The notes beneath the pieces were generated by a model. That model ran no database searches. It was not told the DNA's origin and saw nothing but the letters and a program-made list of their open reading frames with translations. DNA of 41,071 nt, from the NCBI GenBank assembly GCA_903840265.1, contig CAIMFH010000123.1, positions 1 to 41,071 of the forward strand, read 5' to 3'. A program made the position numbers and the translations under genes. This document shows positions 1 through 8,044 of this stretch, piece after piece. The first letter of the stretch is position 1; each line of letters opens with the position of its first letter. This DNA is from an uncultured Schlesneria sp. Lineage in GTDB: Bacteria; Planctomycetota; Planctomycetia; Planctomycetales; Planctomycetaceae.

Positions 1-88
1 CAACCTCCGGCTGTCCGACACAACCTCCGGCTGTCCGACACAACCTCCGGCTGTCCGACACAACCTCCGGCTGTCCGACACAACCTCC
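1..88. repeat. 20-bp tandem repeat array (partial at window edge)
   Basis: Four exact head-to-tail copies of CAACCTCCGGCTGTCCGACA fill positions 1-80. The first 8 bases of a fifth copy follow at 81-88 before the sequence diverges. The array begins at the first base, so its true length is unknown and it probably extends upstream. There are no spacers between units, so it is not a CRISPR. 20 is not a multiple of 3, so a coding array would shift frame in each unit. Confidence 0.95.
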
Positions 89-983
89 CATTCTACTGAG
101 AGTGAAGTGGTCGCAGATTTGCGTTCCGTTGTCAAAGAACTAACGGGGAGAGGTTTCTGGCGATTGGAGCCAAAGCGGTGTCGAGCCACCGCACTCCAAG
201 GATCGCTGACGATTCGGCATTTAGTTGTTAAAGAGCAATCCCGCCGGGCGGGCTTCGGACTCGGGTTGTTGGCACAACGTGATTGGCGACATCGACCACC
301 CTTCTTGTGACATAAAACTGGTGACTCGATCAATACCCTATTTGATGGACTTGGAGAATTTTCTCCGAGTTTTTTTCGGCGTCGAAGGGGGGCGAATTTG
401 AATCGCTGAGGCGCGAAGGGCGCAGAGTGGAGACGGGGATCCAAAAACACACTGAATGAGGTGGAAGAGACCACGAATAGGATCCATTCGCGCGTATCAC
501 GATGAGACCTGATCGCGATCAGATTGTTAAGACGACCTCAACGAATGCCTGCTGAATTGCCGAAGTCAAAAACAGGTGCTGGTGTCCCCGCATGCCGGAG
601 GGGCCGTGATTTGTAGTTTCTACCAAAGGTGAACAACCACGGGGCGGCGCTTTGTCCCAACTGATTTGCACGGCTGGACGTACGGATGGCCACGAAATCA
701 TTGGTGGCCAGTGGCTTGGGCATGCGTGGGTCAATCTGTTAAGATATTGTGGCATCAGCGGTTGTGAATCTTCCGCTGATCGACAGCGAGCAAATGACCG
801 TGAAAGATTTGTTCGCGGAGACGGTACATATAGATGGGATTGTCTGTCGGATGGCCGGGGTGAAAGCCAAAAATGAACCAAGCGGCACGCCGCCTGCGTT
901 CGGAAAGGCAGTCTCCAGCCACTGCTCGGCAGACAAATTCTTTTCGCAGGATGCGTGAAATGACAGGTCGAGGCTCAACGATC
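89..983. other. Long intergenic region without a convincing gene
   Basis: About 890 bases separate the tandem repeat from the DsbD-like gene. Short open frames exist on both strands (for example 107-310 and 749-958 plus, 519-881 minus). They overlap one another, match no family I recognise, and lack a persuasive ribosome binding site. The one clear element is the terminator-like hairpin at 350-376. A GC-rich palindrome lies at about 240-252. The region may hold a decayed gene or an untranslated RNA, but nothing supports a specific call. Confidence 0.5.
350..376 (+). terminator. Rho-independent terminator
   Basis: A stem formed by CTTGGAGAA (350-358) and TTCTCCGAG (361-369), with one G-T pair, is followed directly by seven T residues (370-376). 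The apex would open by a pair or two because only TT lies between the arms. It reads as a plus-strand terminator. No recognisable plus-strand gene lies between the tandem repeat and this hairpin, so it may end a transcript that starts left of the window or a short untranslated RNA. Confidence 0.65.
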
Positions 984-3548
984 ATGGAACGATTTCTTCG
1001 CTGGGGTACGCTCGCCCTGTTGCTCTGCTGGTCAGTTCCGGCATCTGCTCAACCGGGCGGCTTCGATCCCGCCGGCCTGAAGTTCGGTGCCGCGACCGTC
1101 GCCAAGCCCGAATTCACGACCACGCTTGGGCCCGCGTCAGCCAAGCCTGGCGACGAAGTGACCCTCAGCATTCATGTGAAGCTTCCCAAGGGCTACTACA
1201 TCTACGGCACGAAGGGTGACTTCGGCGGCCGGACAAAAATTGAAACGACGGAAGTCGGACTGGAAGCAGTCGCTGCGGAGTTCGTTCCTGACCGTGAAGA
1301 AGTTCTCAAACGAGAACCACTCTTTGACGCTGACCTGTCGAAATTCCACGACGAAGTGACGTGGAAGAAGCGCTATCGGATCGCCAAAAACGCCGATCCG
1401 AGCAAAGTCAGCGTGACAGTCGAGCTGACCGGACAATACTGCAGCGAGGGGAGCGATGACGTTCCAGGAAACTGCATCCCGATTATTCCAGCCTATGAAT
1501 TCACAGTCCCGATGAAGGATGGGCCGAGTGCTCCTGAAGTTGCTGGTACTTCGGGCAAGGATGCTACTGAAGATGTCGCCCCCGCAGGTCCGCGATTTGA
1601 ATACGAACAGCGTCCAACGAAGGGGAAAACCAATCCAGCAGTGCTCCACTACAAGTTAAGCCCCTCGGATGCGAAGGCTGGCGACAAAGTGACGCTGACG
1701 ATCCGTATGGATCTCGACAAAGGCTGGCACACTTTCTCGCTGACGCAGAGTGACAGCAGTGGCGGCGGGTCACCGACGATCATCGAATTGGGAGCACTGA
1801 ATGGTCTGCAGCGAGTCGGTCAATTCAAATCGGAGCCGCCGTTTGAGATCGAAAAGCCATTGCCAGAGACAGTCTTGGAAGTCCATCACGATCACGTCAC
1901 GTGGTTGCATGAATTTGAAGTGACCCCCGGCACTCAGCCCGGACAATATGGAGTCCATGGGCAAATCACCTATCAGACCTGTAAGTCCAGTTGCCTGCCT
2001 CCGAGAGAAGTTGGATTTGAACTAGGGATCGTTCCTGAGCAACCAAAAGTCGCCGGAGTGCCTGCAGGTCAGCCAGCCAATCGGCCCGCGGCCCTGAAGC
2101 CGCAGGACCAGGGCTTGTTCGGTTTCATCCTGACGGCAATTGGATTCGGCCTCGTCTCGCTGCTGACGCCCTGTGTCTTTCCTATGGTGCCGATCACAGT
2201 CAGCTTCTTCTTGAAGCAAAGTGAATCCAAGCACCACCGACCGCTGCTCGTGGCATTGGTCTTCTGCGGATCGATTGTCGCGACGTTCACGATTCTAGGC
2301 GTTGGTATCGCGGCGATCTTTGGTGCGGCACAACTGAATGCGCTCGCGAACAATCCGTGGCTTAATATCGCGATTGGGACCGTGTTTGTAGTGTTTGCGT
2401 TCAACATGCTGGGCATGTTTGAAATCCGCATTCCTAGTAGCCTGCTGACGTTTACGGCGAATAAGGAACAAGCCGGTGGTTACCTCGGTGCGATGTTCAT
2501 GGCACTGACGTTCACTCTCACGTCCTTTACTTGCACCTTTGCGTTCGCAGGCACGCTGCTGGTCGCGGCGGCTCAGGGTCAGTTCTACTGGCCGATTATT
2601 GGGATGATGGCGTTCGGGTCCGCATTCGCATTGCCGTTCTTCCTGCTGGCGATCGTGCCCAGCCTGCTGAAAAAGCTTCCTAAGAGCGGCGGTTGGATGA
2701 ACGTGGTCAAAGTCGTGATGGGGCTGATCGAAATCGGAGCAGCGATCAAGTTCTACAGCGTTGCGGACTTGGTCTGGAACCCCGAACCGGTCTTGTTCGA
2801 CTTCGTCTTCGTGATGATCTCCTGGCTGGTGCTGTCACTAACAATTGCCCTGTACCTGCTGGGTGTTTTCCGCCTTGCTCACGATGTGCCACCGACGGGG
2901 ATCTCCGTCGTACGCATGGTCTTGGTGATGGTATTTTTTGGGTTAAGCTGCAATCTGGCCGTGGGCTTGATTACTCATGAACGAGGCGGCGGCTGGATCA
3001 TGGACCAGATCATCGCGTTCGCACCGCCTCGCTTCGAAAACGAAGCGGCGGTTGAAAAGGGAGGAGCACCCCCGACCGATCTGCCCGAACCGGTGCTGGC
3101 GCATCACGGCGTCTGGTTTACGCTGGATGTCGACAAGGCGATCAGTCATGCGTCAAAACAGAACCGACCCATGTTGTTCGACTTCACAGGCGTGAACTGT
3201 ATCAACTGCCGTCTGATGGAAATCAAGATGTCGCAGCCGCAGATCCACAGCCGCCTCGATAAGTTCGTTTTGGTTCAGTTGTACGCCGACAAGGTACCCA
3301 AGATTTCAGACCGCCTCGAAGTCAAGCGCCTCTTGAAACGCAATATCGGTCTTCAGGAGGAATGGTTCGGCGATGTCACTTTGCCTTCGTATGCCGTGGT
3401 GACCCCTGACGGCAAAACGATCCTGTCGATGTACAAAGGCCTGGAACAAAAAGAAGGCGAATTCGCGGCGTTCCTGGATGACGGCATGAAGAAGTGGCAG
3501 GACATGCACGGGAATGCCCCGGCATTACAGGTGGTTGAACGTCCTTGA
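984..3548 (+). CDS. Thiol:disulfide interchange protein, DsbD family
   Basis: An 854-residue inner-membrane protein predicted to carry electrons from cytoplasmic thioredoxin to extracytoplasmic thiol proteins, for disulfide repair or cytochrome c maturation. The open frame extends upstream to 873, but the ATG at 984 directly precedes a classic signal peptide (MERFLRW..., cleavage after ASA) and is preferred. Two N-terminal DsbD-alpha/DsbC-like beta domains follow. The first has Cys153 and Cys164; the second has the CKSSCLPP motif (Cys333, Cys337). A polytopic membrane domain then carries the paired redox cysteines Cys397 (TPCVFPM) and Cys517 (SFTCTFAF). A C-terminal thioredoxin domain has the CINC active site at 739-742. 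The gene is longer than E. coli DsbD (about 565 residues) because the N-terminal domain is duplicated and spacers are long. All three cysteine pairs needed for the relay are present. Family assignment is firm; the substrate is inferred. Confidence 0.93.
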   Translation: MERFLRWGTLALLLCWSVPASAQPGGFDPAGLKFGAATVAKPEFTTTLGPASAKPGDEVTLSIHVKLPKGYYIYGTKGDFGGRTKIETTEVGLEAVAAEFVPDREEVLKREPLFDADLSKFHDEVTWKKRYRIAKNADPSKVSVTVELTGQYCSEGSDDVPGNCIPIIPAYEFTVPMKDGPSAPEVAGTSGKDATEDVAPAGPRFEYEQRPTKGKTNPAVLHYKLSPSDAKAGDKVTLTIRMDLDKGWHTFSLTQSDSSGGGSPTIIELGALNGLQRVGQFKSEPPFEIEKPLPETVLEVHHDHVTWLHEFEVTPGTQPGQYGVHGQITYQTCKSSCLPPREVGFELGIVPEQPKVAGVPAGQPANRPAALKPQDQGLFGFILTAIGFGLVSLLTPCVFPMVPITVSFFLKQSESKHHRPLLVALVFCGSIVATFTILGVGIAAIFGAAQLNALANNPWLNIAIGTVFVVFAFNMLGMFEIRIPSSLLTFTANKEQAGGYLGAMFMALTFTLTSFTCTFAFAGTLLVAAAQGQFYWPIIGMMAFGSAFALPFFLLAIVPSLLKKLPKSGGWMNVVKVVMGLIEIGAAIKFYSVADLVWNPEPVLFDFVFVMISWLVLSLTIALYLLGVFRLAHDVPPTGISVVRMVLVMVFFGLSCNLAVGLITHERGGGWIMDQIIAFAPPRFENEAAVEKGGAPPTDLPEPVLAHHGVWFTLDVDKAISHASKQNRPMLFDFTGVNCINCRLMEIKMSQPQIHSRLDKFVLVQLYADKVPKISDRLEVKRLLKRNIGLQEEWFGDVTLPSYAVVTPDGKTILSMYKGLEQKEGEFAAFLDDGMKKWQDMHGNAPALQVVERP

Positions 3549-3624
3549 AAAGCCTTTGAATACGACTTCCTGGAATTGGGGGGCGTTGACTCGGAAAGGA
3601 CTGACGATCCCGATGTGAGCGGTC

Positions 3625-3710
3625 GGCGTGGAAGTTAAGTCGAGCGACTTCGCGGCCTTTCTGGATGAAGGTTGGCGGAATTGGGAATGCTTTCAGGCCC
3701 GGCACTTTCC
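3625..3710 (+). pseudogene. Possible remnant of a DsbD/thioredoxin C-terminal tail
   Basis: Frame starting at 3631 encodes EVKSSDFAAFLDEGWRNWE. This closely resembles the tail of the gene just upstream (GEFAAFLDDGMKKWQD, about 3459-3506), and the nucleotides are also similar over about 42 bases. A stop codon lies just upstream in frame (3616-3618) and there is no start, so it is not a gene. It looks like a decayed duplicate of the end of the DsbD-like gene, or the residue of a second copy lost by deletion. Confidence 0.45.
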
Positions 3711-3820
3711 AAAGTAGGTTGAGTTGCTGCTGTCGGACTGGCGAGTTGGTTATGCTGCGGCGATCTGTCAATTTCATAGATCGCTAAAGCAGACTTGAAC
3801 CGAACGCCGGAAAGCCGCCC

Positions 3821-4555
3821 ATGTCCGACTCGCCAGCCGCCTTGCCGTCGCCTGAAGTCAAGTTTCGCTGGTTTGCGCTGCGGTGGACGGCCATCGCGCT
3901 GCTCGCCTATGGAGCGATGGCCTATCTGGTCGTCCCGTTTGGCTGGCTGGCGGCGGAGGGTCGGCAGCATCCGGCTGTGGCTGGATTGCCGGAGATCTCA
4001 AGGACCAGCGATAACATTCCCGGCGACCCGCTGAATGTCGCGCTCATTGGTTCCGAAGAGAGCGTTAGCAAGGCGATGCTGGCTGCCGGCTGGCATCCCG
4101 CCGATCCGCTGACCTTAAGAAGCTGCGTGCGCATTGCGGACGATACGGTCTTTCACCGACCCTACGAAGATGCTCCGGTCAGCAACCTGTATGTCTGGGG
4201 ACGCAAGCAGGACCTGGCGTTCGAGCAACCCGTCGGCGATGATCCTCGCAAGCGTCATCACGTTCGCTTCTGGCGTTCGACAGAACTCGACCAGGACGGC
4301 AATCCACTGTGGATCGGCGGAGCGACGTTCGACCATAAAGTAGGACTCAGTCACACCACAGGTCAGATCACGCACCACATCAGCCCCGATGTGGATGCCG
4401 AACGCGACAAGATCCTGGCCGATCTGCAACATGCCAATAAGGTGAGCAGCGTCGATTGGATCGACGGATTCCACAAGCAGCTTTCCGGTCGCAACGGCGG
4501 TGGCGACCCCTGGCATACCGACGGACGACTGCTGATCGTGACGCTGGTTCCGTAG
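3821..4555 (+). CDS. LssY C-terminal domain membrane protein
   Basis: A 244-residue protein with one N-terminal membrane segment (about residues 23-44) followed by a domain I recognise as LssY_C. Hallmarks are NVALIGSEE, GWHPADPLTLRSCVRIADD, a PVSNLYVWGRKQDLAFE segment and HHVRFWR. LssY_C domains are found fused to PAP2 phosphatases or alone; their biochemical role is not established. Here the domain stands alone behind a single anchor, with the bulk probably outside the cytoplasm. ATG at 3821 has a weak GGAA upstream. It is convergent with the isomerase-like gene and followed by two palindromes (4640-4700). Confidence 0.8.
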   Translation: MSDSPAALPSPEVKFRWFALRWTAIALLAYGAMAYLVVPFGWLAAEGRQHPAVAGLPEISRTSDNIPGDPLNVALIGSEESVSKAMLAAGWHPADPLTLRSCVRIADDTVFHRPYEDAPVSNLYVWGRKQDLAFEQPVGDDPRKRHHVRFWRSTELDQDGNPLWIGGATFDHKVGLSHTTGQITHHISPDVDAERDKILADLQHANKVSSVDWIDGFHKQLSGRNGGGDPWHTDGRLLIVTLVP

Positions 4556-4584
4556 GGTGGATCTTCGCGAAATGCCTAAAGATC

Positions 4585-4620
4585 GGTTGCCACGGACTTG
4601 GAGCCTGCGACATGGCTGTG
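4585..4620. repeat. Dispersed repeat, family A (single arm copy)
   Basis: This 36-base stretch starting GGTTGCCACGGACTTGGAGC matches the left arm of the inverted repeat at 26926-26961 at roughly 29 of 36 positions by eye. The GTGGCACC just after it (about 4618-4625) can pair with the start, allowing a hairpin. It lies between convergent genes. Confidence 0.6.
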
Positions 4621-4639
4621 GCACCCGTGAGAGTAGCAG

Positions 4640-4700
4640 GCGCGGGGTTGACCGAGCCCCGCGCGCTCATGCCGATTGAAAAGTGATGCTGAAGCATCAC
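4640..4700. other. Two hairpins between convergent genes
   Basis: GCGCGGGG (4640-4647) pairs with CCCCGCGC (4657-4664) around a 9-base loop. GTGATGCT (4683-4690) pairs with AGCATCAC (4693-4700). They sit between the stop codons of LssY_C (plus) and the isomerase-like gene (minus), where bidirectional termination would be expected. Neither is followed by a T run, so they may be repeats rather than classical terminators. Confidence 0.45.
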
Positions 4701-4735
4701 CTGCGACGAACAAGAACCATCGCGCATCGTTTCTG

Positions 4736-5701
4736 CTACGTCAGCCCGAATGCCTTCTGCATCTGCTGGCGAACCAGCGTCAGCCGTTCGAGGCCCCCGC
4801 CGCCGACTTCGGCTGTGGTCCAACCGGTGAAGCCGATATCTTCCAGACCCTTCTGCACGTCACCCCACGGCAGATCGTCTTCCGGTGACGTGATATCGAC
4901 AAACTTGTTGTCCTTGCGACTGAAGCCTTTGACATCCAGCTTGACCGCTCGATGACCGAACGCATTCAGCCAGGCGCGGGGCTGGCCGTATTTCCAGTGG
5001 TTGCCGATGTCGTAGTACATTCCCACCCACGGGCTGTTGAAGCTGTCGACAAACTTGATGAAGCGATCGGGCGTCTGTTCCGGAGGATTGTCGTGGTCGT
5101 AGTGCATCTTGTTCCAGACGTTCTCGAACAGAATCATCTGACCGAGCGATGCGGCCAGCGGGAGCAACTTCTTGATCTCCACGCGAGCTCGTTCATCGAT
5201 TTCATCGGCTGGCCCATCGTTACCACTACCAATGACGATCAGCACGGCACTGCCCCCTGCCGCGTGAGAGACGCGCAGGCAGTGTTCGATATTCTTGCGA
5301 CCGGTCGCCCGTTCCTCTTCCTTCGCACTGGTCAGTCGTTGGCCCCAGTGAGCGTGATTGATCGCGTTATGGACAAACACGCCAGATTCTCGCACGGCAT
5401 CGCGAGCCTGCTCGGCGGTGAACGATCCCGCTTCGTCGAAGTCGACACCGTCAAATCCGGCTTGGCCCGCCAACTTCAGTCGCTCGGTGAGCGTCAGGTC
5501 TTTCCCATCGACCTTTTTGGCAATCATCCCTAACTTGCACGACAGCAGAATCCGCTTCCCTGCCGGGGGTTCGATGATCGGGTTCGCGGGTGCTTCGGCA
5601 GCAGTGGCCTGCTGTCCAGCGGCCAAGCTTAGCCCTGCGGCCGCCGCGGTTCCGGCAGTCAGAAATGATCGACGGCTGACTTCCGAGCGACTATCGGACA
5701 T
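4736..5701 (-). CDS. Tat-exported sugar phosphate isomerase/epimerase-like protein (TIM barrel)
   Basis: A 321-residue protein starting with a twin-arginine signal: SRRSFL at residues 9-14, an Ala-rich hydrophobic stretch, then ATAAEA. The rest resembles the xylose isomerase-like TIM barrel family (AP endonuclease 2 superfamily) that includes hydroxypyruvate isomerase. Visible features are GFDGVDFDEAG, the acidic metal-ligand type segment ILFENVWN, WVGMYYDIGNHW and a C-terminal GWTTAEVGGGG. Such proteins use a divalent metal to isomerise or epimerise sugars; the substrate cannot be read from sequence. Tat export of these enzymes is common in planctomycetes. It is transcribed alone and converges on LssY_C. 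Confidence 0.85.
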   Translation of the reverse strand: MSDSRSEVSRRSFLTAGTAAAAGLSLAAGQQATAAEAPANPIIEPPAGKRILLSCKLGMIAKKVDGKDLTLTERLKLAGQAGFDGVDFDEAGSFTAEQARDAVRESGVFVHNAINHAHWGQRLTSAKEEERATGRKNIEHCLRVSHAAGGSAVLIVIGSGNDGPADEIDERARVEIKKLLPLAASLGQMILFENVWNKMHYDHDNPPEQTPDRFIKFVDSFNSPWVGMYYDIGNHWKYGQPRAWLNAFGHRAVKLDVKGFSRKDNKFVDITSPEDDLPWGDVQKGLEDIGFTGWTTAEVGGGGLERLTLVRQQMQKAFGLT

Positions 5702-6068
5702 GAAGCATCTCCACGGGTGATAACAGGTAATCGGATCATCGGCGGTTCGGACGTGTATTCGACCGCGACCGTCAGGCGATGTCTACCCTGCAGCGTCCGT
5801 ATCGCCGTACGGACTTCCGCAGGTCGCGAGATCTTGTAGTAATCGGTCGCCAAGCTCGCCGCGAGATTGCGGCCGCTGTTGTCACCACATCCCGATCTCT
5901 GGCAGGATTAGCGACATCTCTGAATAGGCCGTTCAGCAATTGGTGGTTAGACGGAGGGAAACGACGGCACTCGGAGAGTGCCTTCTACTTTAGTAGTTTC
6001 CGGACTCGTCTCTTTCGGTAAGTATCAAGGTTGGCGTACAATCCTGATTCACTCTCCAAGGAGTCTGC
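5702..6068. other. Divergent intergenic region with one small palindrome
   Basis: This 367-base gap separates the minus-strand isomerase-like gene from the plus-strand TadC-like gene and must hold both promoters. GGCACTC (5966-5972) and GAGTGCC (5976-5982) form a 7-bp hairpin followed by TTCTACTTTAG. A minus-strand open frame (5659-5853) overlaps the isomerase start and looks fortuitous. Confidence 0.5.
5966..5982. repeat. Short palindrome (possible dispersed repeat)
   Basis: Perfect 7-bp inverted repeat GGCACTC-GGA-GAGTGCC. It lies about 90 bases upstream of the TadC-like start, so it could be a small extragenic repeat or an operator. No second copy was noticed in this window. Confidence 0.4.
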
Positions 6069-7019
6069 GTGGTGAATTTGTCTCTGTTCGCGGCATCTGT
6101 CCTGCTGAAAGACCCATTGCCCCCGGCGATTATTTCGCTGGTGTTCGGCATGGCGGGCTTTCTGTTTGCCTGGGCGATCTGGCGAACACTGGCGACGGAA
6201 GATCTGACGCAAGACTCTGAATGGCGATACGACGTTAACCGCATTAACGAACTACGCCGCATCAGCGTGCTGTACCGCACGCTGCAACCGGTCATCCAAG
6301 CCTTTGCTCGTTTCAATCGAGGTGCCTTTGCAGATCAGTTGCCCGAGATCGGTCGCGAGATTCAAGCGGCGGGGTTGCCTCGCTTCTGGACACCGGCCGA
6401 ATATCTGGCCCGAATCGAATTGCAGGCCCTGATGCTGATGCCGGCGTATGTCTACATCTGCGCGCAGATGATGGGCCCCGCTGGCTCGGTGATGGCCCTG
6501 ATGTTCACCGTGCTGACGGCGTATCTGCTGCGTCGACGCCTGCGGAACGCCGCTCGCTATCGACTGGTCCTGATCAAGCGTCGACTGCCTTTCCTATTAG
6601 ACCTTGTCACGTTGCTGATGGAGGCAGGATCAAACTTCCTGCAGGCACTGAAACAAGCGGTCGACGAATTTCGAGAACATCCCGTCGGAGTTGAATTCGG
6701 CCGGGTTCTCGGTGAGTTAAACATGGGCAAAGGGCGTATTGCCTCGCTGGAATCGATGCGGGACCGTCTGCACGACGACGAGATTACCAGCATCGTCGGC
6801 TCAATTATCCAAGGCGAACAATTAGGAACGCCACTGGCGAAGATCTTCCGGACTCAGGCAGATGTGTTACGACTGAAGCGGAGCCAGCGTGCAGAAACAG
6901 TGGCAGGCGAAGCGGCGGTGCAGATGCTGTTGCCTGGTATTTTAATCATGGCCTCCACAGTGCTGATCATCCTGGGACCGTTCCTGCTGAACTTTATCAC
7001 GACTGATATTATGCAGTAA
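6069..7019 (+). CDS. TadC-like type II/IV secretion inner-membrane protein (T2SSF domain)
   Basis: A 316-residue polytopic membrane protein. An N-terminal membrane segment (about 15-37), a basic linker and a paired membrane segment (about 120-160) precede a T2SSF domain: RRLPFLLDLVTLLMEAGSNF, then SLESMRDRL, GSIIQGEQLGTPLAKIF, and a final hydrophobic helix near the C terminus (about 285-308). The GEQLGTPL segment is typical of TadC platform proteins of Tad/Flp pili. Start is GTG at 6069 or the next codon, GTG at 6072; AAGGAG at 6058-6063 fits the latter better (8-base spacing). The FHA-domain gene follows after 58 bases. TadB, the usual partner, is not seen downstream, and left of it lies an unrelated gene. 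Confidence 0.85.
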   Translation: MVNLSLFAASVLLKDPLPPAIISLVFGMAGFLFAWAIWRTLATEDLTQDSEWRYDVNRINELRRISVLYRTLQPVIQAFARFNRGAFADQLPEIGREIQAAGLPRFWTPAEYLARIELQALMLMPAYVYICAQMMGPAGSVMALMFTVLTAYLLRRRLRNAARYRLVLIKRRLPFLLDLVTLLMEAGSNFLQALKQAVDEFREHPVGVEFGRVLGELNMGKGRIASLESMRDRLHDDEITSIVGSIIQGEQLGTPLAKIFRTQADVLRLKRSQRAETVAGEAAVQMLLPGILIMASTVLIILGPFLLNFITTDIMQ

Positions 7020-7077
7020 TGAATTCGGGCGAAGACTCCACACACTTACCTCACGAGAACGCGGGCCGGAATCTGAT

Positions 7078-7995
7078 ATGTCTGTGACCACTAGTACTGC
7101 CAGCCTGACGGTCTCTTCCGGCCCTGACCGGGGGCAGACGTTCGCGCTGACCGAGGAGTTCATCCATATCGGCAGTGGTCCCGATAGTCAGGTCCTGCTG
7201 ACGGATCCTCAGGTCAGTGAACACCTGGCGTCGCTGGCCAATCGCAATGGCCGCTTCGCGATTTTCACGCCGATTGGCGGCGCGATTACTGTCGATGGGA
7301 ATTCTCTGGAAGCCGACCGATGGGTCTGGCTGCCGGCTCGCGCCTCCATCAAGTTGACATCGAAGACGACGTTGGTGTTTCAATCGAACTTGGCCGATGT
7401 TGCTGCCGCTGAAACGAAACTGCCGGAAGCGGCTTTGCCCCCGCCCAAGAAGTCGGCCGACAAACGGCGGACGGCGATCAAGAAGGGTGATACAACGACC
7501 GGCCGTGCGGTCGCCAAGTTCATCACCGATCGACCTGGCGAGACCCTGGTCCGATTGGGTGAGGATGGCCATCTGCCCGAATTGTCTCTGCAGGAAGTGA
7601 CCGCTCCCAAGGCTGATAAGCGTAAGCAGGCATCGCAGGGGAATCCGGCGATCATGTATGGCGCTCTCGGCTTCAGCGTGCTCGCGTCAATCGCGATGAT
7701 GTTCCTCGACCCTCCGTCGTTCGAAGAGCAATCCAGTTCCAAGGCTCAATCGCGAGAGGAGATCTCGCGGGCCTTCATCGGCGGTGAGAATGGCCCGACG
7801 AAACCCTATCAGAAGCTGTTGCGTGAAGCGGGGCTGGCCCATTCTCGCGGTGACTATGCCAGCGAGCGCGCGGCTTATCTGAATGTTCTCAGTCTGCTAA
7901 ACTCAGAAGATAAGAATCCGTTCACGGGAATTACCGGTAGCGCGGATTCCGACGAAGACCTGAAGAAGTATCTTTCGGTGCTGTTAAGCCGCTAG
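7078..7995 (+). CDS. Degenerate FHA-domain protein with one membrane segment
   Basis: A 305-residue protein. Residues about 8-103 look like an FHA fold (SGPDRGQTFAL, IGSGPDSQVLLTDPQVSEHLA, then a repeated beta pattern ending TTLVFQ). FHA domains bind phosphothreonine through a Gly-Arg and a Ser-x-x-His; here the Arg position reads Ser (IGSG) and the second motif reads SEH, so phosphopeptide binding is doubtful. A charged linker (PPPKKSADKRR...) follows, then a membrane segment (about 197-214) and a C-terminal helical region with a TPR-like look (KLLREAGLAHSRGDYASERAAYLNVLSLL). FHA proteins often accompany Tad pilus genes, and this one lies directly behind TadC, so a scaffold role in that machine is inferred. 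Confidence 0.7.
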   Translation: MSVTTSTASLTVSSGPDRGQTFALTEEFIHIGSGPDSQVLLTDPQVSEHLASLANRNGRFAIFTPIGGAITVDGNSLEADRWVWLPARASIKLTSKTTLVFQSNLADVAAAETKLPEAALPPPKKSADKRRTAIKKGDTTTGRAVAKFITDRPGETLVRLGEDGHLPELSLQEVTAPKADKRKQASQGNPAIMYGALGFSVLASIAMMFLDPPSFEEQSSSKAQSREEISRAFIGGENGPTKPYQKLLREAGLAHSRGDYASERAAYLNVLSLLNSEDKNPFTGITGSADSDEDLKKYLSVLLSR

Positions 7996-8044
7996 AGTTG
8001 GTTAGGGTCAGGTCATCCCGCCCGAAATGAGATAGACACCCACC

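Noticed and set aside
1-88. CRISPR array
   Set aside because: The 20-bp units are directly joined without spacers and no cas gene is near.
107-310. Small protein gene between the tandem repeat and the terminator
   Set aside because: GTG start without a convincing ribosome binding site, arginine-rich composition typical of shadow frames, and no recognised family.
873-983. Earlier start for the DsbD-like gene
   Set aside because: The additional 37 residues are basic and unlike a signal peptide, whereas ATG 984 begins a classical one.
519-985. Several overlapping short open frames on both strands
   Set aside because: They conflict with each other and with the preferred DsbD start, and none has family-like motifs.
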